Of a stretch of DNA of 64,000 nucleotides, positions 59,601 to 64,000 are shown one piece after another (position 1 is the first letter of the stretch; each line of letters opens with the position of its first letter). The stretch comes from Globodera rostochiensis (taxonomy: Eukaryota; Nematoda; Chromadorea; Rhabditida; Heteroderidae): contig JAEVLN010000049.1 of the NCBI GenBank assembly GCA_018350325.1, positions 186,001-250,000 on the forward strand, given 5' to 3'. A program made the position numbers and the translations under genes. The notes under the pieces were generated by a model. It was not told where the DNA came from. It made no database searches and saw nothing but the letters and a program-made list of their open reading frames with translations.

Positions 59601-62578
59601 AGGGTTTTCTCCCGATCGAGATCGGATCCCTAATGGGTTGTCCCCCGATCGAGATTGGGTCACCGACGGTTTGCCCGTCCCCGATCGAGGGTTTTCTTCC
59701 GATCGAGATCGGATCCCTAATGGGTTGTCCCCCGATCGAGATTGGGTCACCGACGGTTTGCCCGTCCCCAATTGAGATTGGTCTCCCGACAATTCCCGAT
59801 CAAGATTGCTCCCCCGAGGGTTTTGCCCCCGCTCCACTACCTCTCCCCTCCCCGCTCGAAATCATTCCCCGACGATTTTTTTCCTCTTCGGGATCGGAGC
59901 TCCGATCCACGACATTCTCGCCTCCGAAACCTAAGACGAAAAATGCCAAAATTTAATTTTTCAATTCTACCCTTCTACAAAGGCCGGCTGCGACCATCGA
60001 CTTGGCTCGGAGATGAAGCGCGACGTTTGCGGCGTTTGTGGTGGCAATGGGAGCAGTTGTCGCGCGGTGAACGGCCTGTACAATGAGCGGAGCACATTTG
60101 GGTACAACGAAGTGCTGCGAATACCGGCGGGTAAGCCTTTTTATCATGATTTTACTCCTTATTGTATCTGATCAGGGATGGAAAATGTACTGCTCGAGAG
60201 TCTCGGAATCGTCCAAAAAATTTTGTTTTTCCGGGTCATGCATGATACTCGCTTGAACCAATCGCACGAACCGACAAAACCCCTGATTCAGAAATATACT
60301 TCGTTTTGGATTCCGACCGATCTAAATTCGGAATTTCAGACCCAATATTTATTGGATTCCGGTCAATGTATTCAGAAATATTTTGATTTGGATTCCGATC
60401 TATCTAAATTCGGAATTTCAGACCCAATATTTATTGGATTCCGGTCAATGTATTCAGAAATATTTTGATTTGGATTCCGATCTATCTAAATTCGGAATTT
60501 CAGGCCCAATATTTATTGGATTCCGGTCAATGTATTCAGAAATATTTTGATTTGGATTCCGATCGATCTAAATTCGGAATTTCAGACCCAATATTTATTG
60601 GATTCCGATCAATGTATTCAGAAATATACTTTGAATTGGATTCCGATCGATCTAAATTCGGAATTTCAGACCCAATATTTATTGGATTCCGATCAATGTA
60701 TTCAGAAATATACTTTGAATTGGATTCCGATCGATCTGCATTCAGAATTATATTCGTTTTAGATTCCGATTGGGGTTCGGTAGCCCATATATTTCTTTTG
60801 TAACAATTAGAGAATCAAATGAGCATTGCACAGGTGCTGCTGGCATTGACATCACTCAGACGGCACACAACGGGCAAAAGGAGGACGACAATTATTTGGC
60901 ACTTCGCACATTCACCGGAGAGTTTTTGCTCAATGGACAATATCAAGTGTCCGTGTTTCGACAACAAATTCCAATTCTGGACACTGTTCTTGAGGTCAAA
61001 AAAGCAATCAACAATTTTTATATTTTATTTATTATAAATTGGAAAAACACTGATCACTCTGATCACCAATGCTCTGGGTAAAGCTTTTGGCACCGGAGCA
61101 GATCAAGATTCTCGATCGTAATCTCGGAAAATCTCGACGAGATTTTTTTGAGATTCTCGATCGAAATCTCGATCGAACAATTTTTACATCGTTTAAATTT
61201 TTTTCGAGATTTTTCGAGATTCTCGATCATAATCTCGATCGATCCTCAAGTCCGATCTCTATTTAATGGATTTTTAGAGCGATCAAGAATTCCCAAAAAA
61301 AAACATCGATGATCGAAAATTAGAGAGAGATCGATCAATAATGTTCAAAACGTTATTCAACTGTTCGTTTTTGAACCATTTTTATGAGAAATTTTTCGAA
61401 AATTTTACGGCAAGCATAGGGCTTTCAAGAAAATTCATTAAAAAAAAACTGATCAATCCAATCACCACCCCACCCACTGCTTTTCTAGTATTCCGGCAGT
61501 GATCAGGCGGTGGAGCGGATCAACGGCACCGGACCACTGCGTTCAGACATTTACCTTCACGTGCTCAGTGTGGGCAACCTGAACAAGCCGAACATCCGCT
61601 ACCATTTCATGACACCAATCGCCGCTGGTGCTGCTGCTGCTTCAGCAGCTGCGACAGCAGCAGCGACAGCGACAGGTGCAAGCAACTTCTACTGGCGAAC
61701 GGAAAGCAATTGGACGGAATGCACGCTGAAGTGCCAGGGAGTGCAGGTAAGCGCGCGCACGACGCAGGCTTCACGGACAAAATGTGTCGAGTTACTTAGT
61801 ACCTTTTGTCTTAAAATGGACAAATGTGAAAAATTGGACAAATGAGCTAACATCTTTTTTATAATTTTGTATAAATTTTTTATTTTAAACTAATCCATGA
61901 ACAGGGCCAACATGTTCGTTGCGCGGACAGCTTCACCAACCGTCCGGTTGCGGAAGCGCACTGTGCCGGCATACAACGTCCGGACATGCAGAAGCGAGCG
62001 TGCAATGTGGACTGCTTCCACAAGTATTTGCAGCGGCTGAACACCGACTCGGCAGGCCGAAAATGGTATCAGGTAGAAGCAATTTTGAACATTACCCCCG
62101 TACAGTACACGTTACATACAGTAACCATTAGAGCCCGGAACGAGACGAGATCTAGTCTCGAGATCTCGAAAAATCTCGACAAGATTCTCGAGAAATCTCG
62201 ACCTCGAGATCTCGCTCGACTAAAAATGAGCTTCACGAGATTTTTTGAGACCGAGATTTTTTTTGAGAATCTCGACTCGAAATCTCGCTCGAAGCTCTCT
62301 AGTATCCATAGACCTTTCTTTTACCGTAAATCAGCCAGCCAGCCATTGGTTGTTGTTTTTCAGTACATTTGCGTCCGCTCCTACACCAACGGGAAGGAGG
62401 AGCAGGCGTTGGAGTCGGAATGCCAGGCCACCGGACTGAAGGCGCCGGTGCCGTCCGCTGGCGGCAGCGCCAACGTCGCCGCCGGCGGTGCCAATGCTCA
62501 GCATCATCATCAGTCGCCACCGGCGGCGCCGGCACCGGCACCATCCACAGAACATCGTCAACATCAACAACAACAAGC

Positions 62579-62624
<46 letters not shown>

Positions 62625-63728
62625 CAACAGAAGTTGATGGCGTACTCGCCTTCGCAGAACCGCTGGACGGTACGGTGTGACGTGACCTGAGAGTTGGCTC
62701 TATAATAACACCCGAGGCCCCCGTTGCAGCGGCAAGGGCTCTTTAAGTGTTTCGGCCTGGTCCATAGAGTGCCTAAAAGGAGGTCCCCGACCATTTCGGG
62801 CATGTCGGGTACAGGCCCGCAATGATGATGATGATGCTCAAGACCTTACATTTTACAAAGAATTGAGACCGAGACGCCAAAAACTCGCTGTTCTCGGGGG
62901 TCTAAGCCCGAGACTGAAGACTCTCGAGCATTACACAGGTGGTTTTGGGATCCCTGAAAATGTTGAGAAGCCCATTTATTGTTGTAAAAATGTAGTGTTT
63001 TTAGGCGCAGTGGGCCTATTCACAATGGAGTCAGGTGAGCGCCGCATACTGTGATTTTTAAATCCAAAATTTATAAAATTGTAATTTTTAAAATTTTAAA
63101 ACAATTAATTTATGCCTTCATTACAGTGTTCTGAGACTTGCGGATCCGGTGGTCTGAGTCGACGAAGTATGTGTGGGATCCATATTGGCTTAAACAAATT
63201 TATAAAAGATGGGACAAACCAACAACAAAAAAGAAAAGAACGGAAAACCAAAAATATATTTTTTTGCATTTAATTTAAATGAATTTTTAAACAATTTAAA
63301 GGGTTAGGTGTAGAGCACGGACCGATCGAGATTCTCGATCGTAATCTCGGAAAATCTTGACTAGGTCTTTTCGAGATTCTAGATCGAAATCTTGATCAAA
63401 GACATTTTTTCGAGATCTTCGAGATTCTCGATTGTAATCTCGATCGGTCCTCAAGTCCGGGCTCTAGTTAGGTGTAGGCGTCGTTGACAATTCTAAGCTG
63501 AATAGAAAATTTTTGGACCTATTCCGGGGTTCGAAAAGTATTGATTGACAATCCGGCCACCGCTCTCTAAACAATTTGTTGCACCCCCCGGCAGGTCTGC
63601 ACTGCATTGACACAAGGAATGGGAACAAGTTGGACGCACGCTTCTGTGAAGGCGTACCGCACGAGCCGGTCGAGACGGAGTGCAACCGCACGCCGTGCCC
63701 GCGCTGGGTGTACTCGCAATGGTATCAG
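47680..63728 (+). CDS. gon-1: GON-1-like ADAMTS metalloprotease (both ends incomplete)
   Basis: Predicted exons: about 47680-47971, 51525-51834, 52328-52502, 53088-53291, 53338-53740, 54626-54769, 55176-55406, 55768-55951, 56357-56483, 56863-57016, 57364-57464, 57796-58053, 59983-60130, 60834-60994, 61489-61746, 61905-62072, 62364-62669, 63128-63167, 63595-63728; phases agree throughout. Order: hydrophobic signal-anchor ([19 protein letters not shown]), propeptide, furin-type RSTR|S, reprolysin domain with [12 protein letters not shown] and the HIMAP Met-turn, disintegrin-like region, TSP1 (GGWGEW...CSRTCGGG), Cys-rich domain with [13 protein letters not shown] and [11 protein letters not shown], spacer, then more TSP1 repeats. 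In C. elegans GON-1 this family remodels basement membrane and guides gonadal cell migration; the same extracellular role is inferred here. No in-frame ATG is found in the first exon, and further TSP1 repeats must lie beyond the right edge. Confidence 0.93.
48236..48640. other. First half of gon-1 intron before the 58-bp array
   Basis: Rich in tgatca hexamers, with a poly-C run near 48391. Open minus frames here are not supported by splice signals. I see no exon. Confidence 0.5.
48655..50490. repeat. 58-bp minisatellite with ~467-bp higher-order period
   Basis: About 31 units of ggccacggattagagacacc followed by caggcccgggtccttgagt and ggggctgagtcgggattt fill much of the intron between exons 47680-47971 and 51525-51834. 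Identical open-frame blocks recur at 49028, 49495 and 49962, and at 49203 and 49670, spaced exactly 467 bp (eight units). That shows recent block amplification. Confidence 0.95.
51166..51250. mobile_element. Short MITE of the GGGATGTAACCGG family, 85 bp
   Basis: Ends CAGAGATGTAATCGG and CCGGTTACATCCCTA are inverted. Flanks gatagggc and gtaggggc are only a weak 8-bp match. It lies in the first large gon-1 intron. Confidence 0.65.
53906..54174. mobile_element. MITE of the GGGATGTAACCGG family, 269 bp
   Basis: Starts CAGGGATGTAACCGGTTTCT and ends CCGACTACACATCCCTA, the inverted counterpart. It lies in the gon-1 intron that ends at the unusual acceptor near 54625. Confidence 0.7.
54626..54769 (+). 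CDS. gon-1: gon-1-like catalytic-domain exon with non-canonical acceptor
   Basis: The exon encodes [16 protein letters not shown], matching the beta-strand that follows [12 protein letters not shown] in GON-1. To join in frame with exact family spacing (AAI-N-VIVV) the intron must end ccttttctg|ATGTG, that is GT...TG. The nearest in-frame AG is 54 bases earlier (gagatag|AGCAG) and would insert 18 extra residues including a Pro run from a poly-C tract. Confidence 0.75.
54970..55105. repeat. 16-18-bp repeat (acaaatatccagggc)
   Basis: About eight degenerate copies of cacaaatatccaggg lie in the short intron before the zinc-site exon. Confidence 0.8.
55176..55406 (+). CDS. gon-1: gon-1-like zinc-binding exon
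   Basis: Contains [14 protein letters not shown] and the catalytic motif [17 protein letters not shown]. Three His ligands, the Glu base and the reprolysin Asp are all present, so this protease should be active. Splice phases in and out are 1 and 1. Confidence 0.95.
55960..56345. other. gon-1 intron rich in tgatca
   Basis: Contains many copies of tgatca/ctgatcag within AT-rich sequence. No ORF or element ends are recognised. Confidence 0.5.
56490..56850. other. Low-complexity AT-rich gon-1 intron
   Basis: More than 85% A/T, with repeated words aataaatatacctaa and aaaattatttac. No ORF or conserved element. Confidence 0.6.
58232..59838. repeat. 1.6-kb intronic repeat array (ccgatcgagattgggtcac)
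   Basis: Alternating units (cccgatcgagattgggtcac with cgacggtttgcccgtcc; ttctcccgatcgagatcgga with tccctaatgggttgtcc; gattgctcccccgtcggttt) fill the intron between gon-1 exons 57796-58053 and 59983-60130. Frames of 546 and 414 codons are open through it (repeats of [17 protein letters not shown] and similar), but they end in non-coding DNA and are frame-neutral repeat artefacts. Confidence 0.95.
60300..60775. repeat. ~82-bp tandem repeat, five to six copies
   Basis: Units of ttggattccgatcgatctaa, a attcggaatttcagaccc block, aatatttattggattcc and ggtcaatgtattcagaaata fill most of the intron between gon-1 exons 59983-60130 and 60834-60994. Confidence 0.92.
61085..61262. mobile_element. Degenerate ACCGATC-family MITE
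   Basis: Starts gagcagatcaagattctcga and ends cgatcgatcctcaagtccga before tctctattta. Same arm sequences as the 790-bp element, in a gon-1 intron. Confidence 0.6.
61620..61685 (+). repeat. gon-1: Ala-rich coding triplet tract in gon-1
   Basis: Within exon 61489-61746 gct/gca/gcg codons encode [20 protein letters not shown] between the conserved spacer strand (HFMTPI) and the TSP1 start ([12 protein letters not shown]). It is an in-frame low-complexity linker expansion. Confidence 0.85.
62129..62301. mobile_element. MITE, 173 bp, in the TSP1 intron of gon-1
   Basis: Starts TAGAGCCCGGAACGAGACG and ends GAAGCTCTCTA. The flanks GTAACCAT (62121-62128) and GTATCCAT (62302-62309) match at 7 of 8 bases. 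The interior is rich in tctcgagatctcg. It sits in the intron where the core exon of a TSP1 repeat would be expected. Confidence 0.78.
62364..62669 (+). CDS. gon-1: gon-1-like TSP1 exon with poly-Q expansion
   Basis: The exon begins [20 protein letters not shown] (the second half of a TSP1 repeat). It continues through Ala/Gly/Pro/His-rich spacer with a run of about 16 Gln after QHQQQQAQ, and ends SPSQNRWT, the start of the next TSP1 repeat. Phase 0 at both ends. The poly-Q comes from cag repeats at about 62577-62631. Confidence 0.85.
62690..63115. other. gon-1 intron between TSP1 exons
   Basis: No recognisable repeat array; contains (gat)n near 62822 and no supported exon. Confidence 0.5.
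63128..63167 (+). CDS. gon-1: 40-nt TSP1 core microexon of gon-1
   Basis: Encodes [13 protein letters not shown], the signature core of a TSP1 repeat, spliced between ...NRWT and SLHCID. It shows that this gene keeps the CSxTCG core on its own tiny exon. Confidence 0.88.
63311..63466. mobile_element. hAT-like MITE, 156 bp, perfect target duplication
   Basis: Ends TAGAGCACGGACCGATCGAG and TCCGGGCTCTA are inverted. GTTAGGTG is duplicated exactly at 63303-63310 and 63467-63474. It is the best preserved short member of the ACCGATC family, in a gon-1 intron. Confidence 0.9.
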
Positions 63729-63779
63729 GTGAGGGGGAGAGAGTGTGCAGGCAGGCGTCTGGCCTAGCTAATATGTATA

Positions 63780-64000
63780 CAGAAAATTTTAGGGAATTTC
63801 GGTCCCCCCCCCCCCGGAGGGGTTTTTAAACATTTTTAGGGTCCGAGACCGTAGTCCCATGTGGAAAAATTTTCCGGTCTCCCCTGAGGGGTTTTTAAAC
63901 ATTTTCAGGGTCCGAGAATTGACCACATAAGGCTTTCTGATCCAATTACAGAAATTTTAAGGAATTCCGGTCCCCCCGGAGGGGTTTTTAAAAATTTTTA
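63780..64000. repeat. ~85-100-bp repeat at the right edge
   Basis: Units of gaaattttagggaatttcgg, a tcccc...ggagggg block, tttttaaacatttttaggg and tccgaga occur at about 63780, 63870 and 63955 and run off the window. It is another private repeat in a gon-1 intron. Confidence 0.75.

Overview
This window is eukaryotic and almost certainly from a nematode. The genes are split into many small exons by short introns with tttcag/ttttag acceptors. The right third carries an ADAMTS metalloprotease whose exon-by-exon protein matches Caenorhabditis GON-1. Intergenic and intronic DNA is AT-rich and full of short inverted-repeat elements and minisatellites. A plant-parasitic (tylenchid) nematode is possible, but nothing here proves the genus. 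All assignments come from reading translations by eye; no search was run.

Layout. (1) 160-264, minus: a possible 34-residue secreted peptide gene with a TATA box and poly(A) signal. (2) 1478-11804, minus: a 21-exon gene whose exon phases all agree (967 codons plus stop). It encodes a signal peptide and about five tandem galectin-like domains; one intron holds 2.7 kb of minisatellite. (3) 11.8-15.3 kb: intergenic, with two minisatellites and a 790-bp hAT-like MITE. (4) 15.28-20.96 kb and 25.75-31.62 kb: two copies of a segmental duplication. Each copy holds one minus-strand gene for a secreted protein made of five cysteine-rich modules. The modules are separate phase-0 exons joined by 18-39-nt threonine-rich microexons and followed by a Thr-rich stalk. 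A 4.6-kb satellite lies between the copies. (5) 31.6-47.6 kb: mostly non-coding, with many poly-G/poly-C runs, two very regular arrays (21 bp and 30 bp), MITEs and a few weak ORFs. (6) 47.68 kb to the right edge, plus: the gon-1-like ADAMTS gene, 19 exons visible and open at both ends. Order: signal-anchor, propeptide, furin site, zinc protease, disintegrin-like, TSP1, cysteine-rich, spacer and further TSP1 repeats. Its introns contain large private minisatellites.

The genes do not look like a pathway. All three complete large genes, and the gon-1 homologue, encode secreted or extracellular proteins. The most unusual system is the duplicated cysteine-module/microexon gene pair. Next are the secreted multi-galectin protein and the ADAMTS gene with an apparent GT-TG intron and a missing TSP1 core exon.
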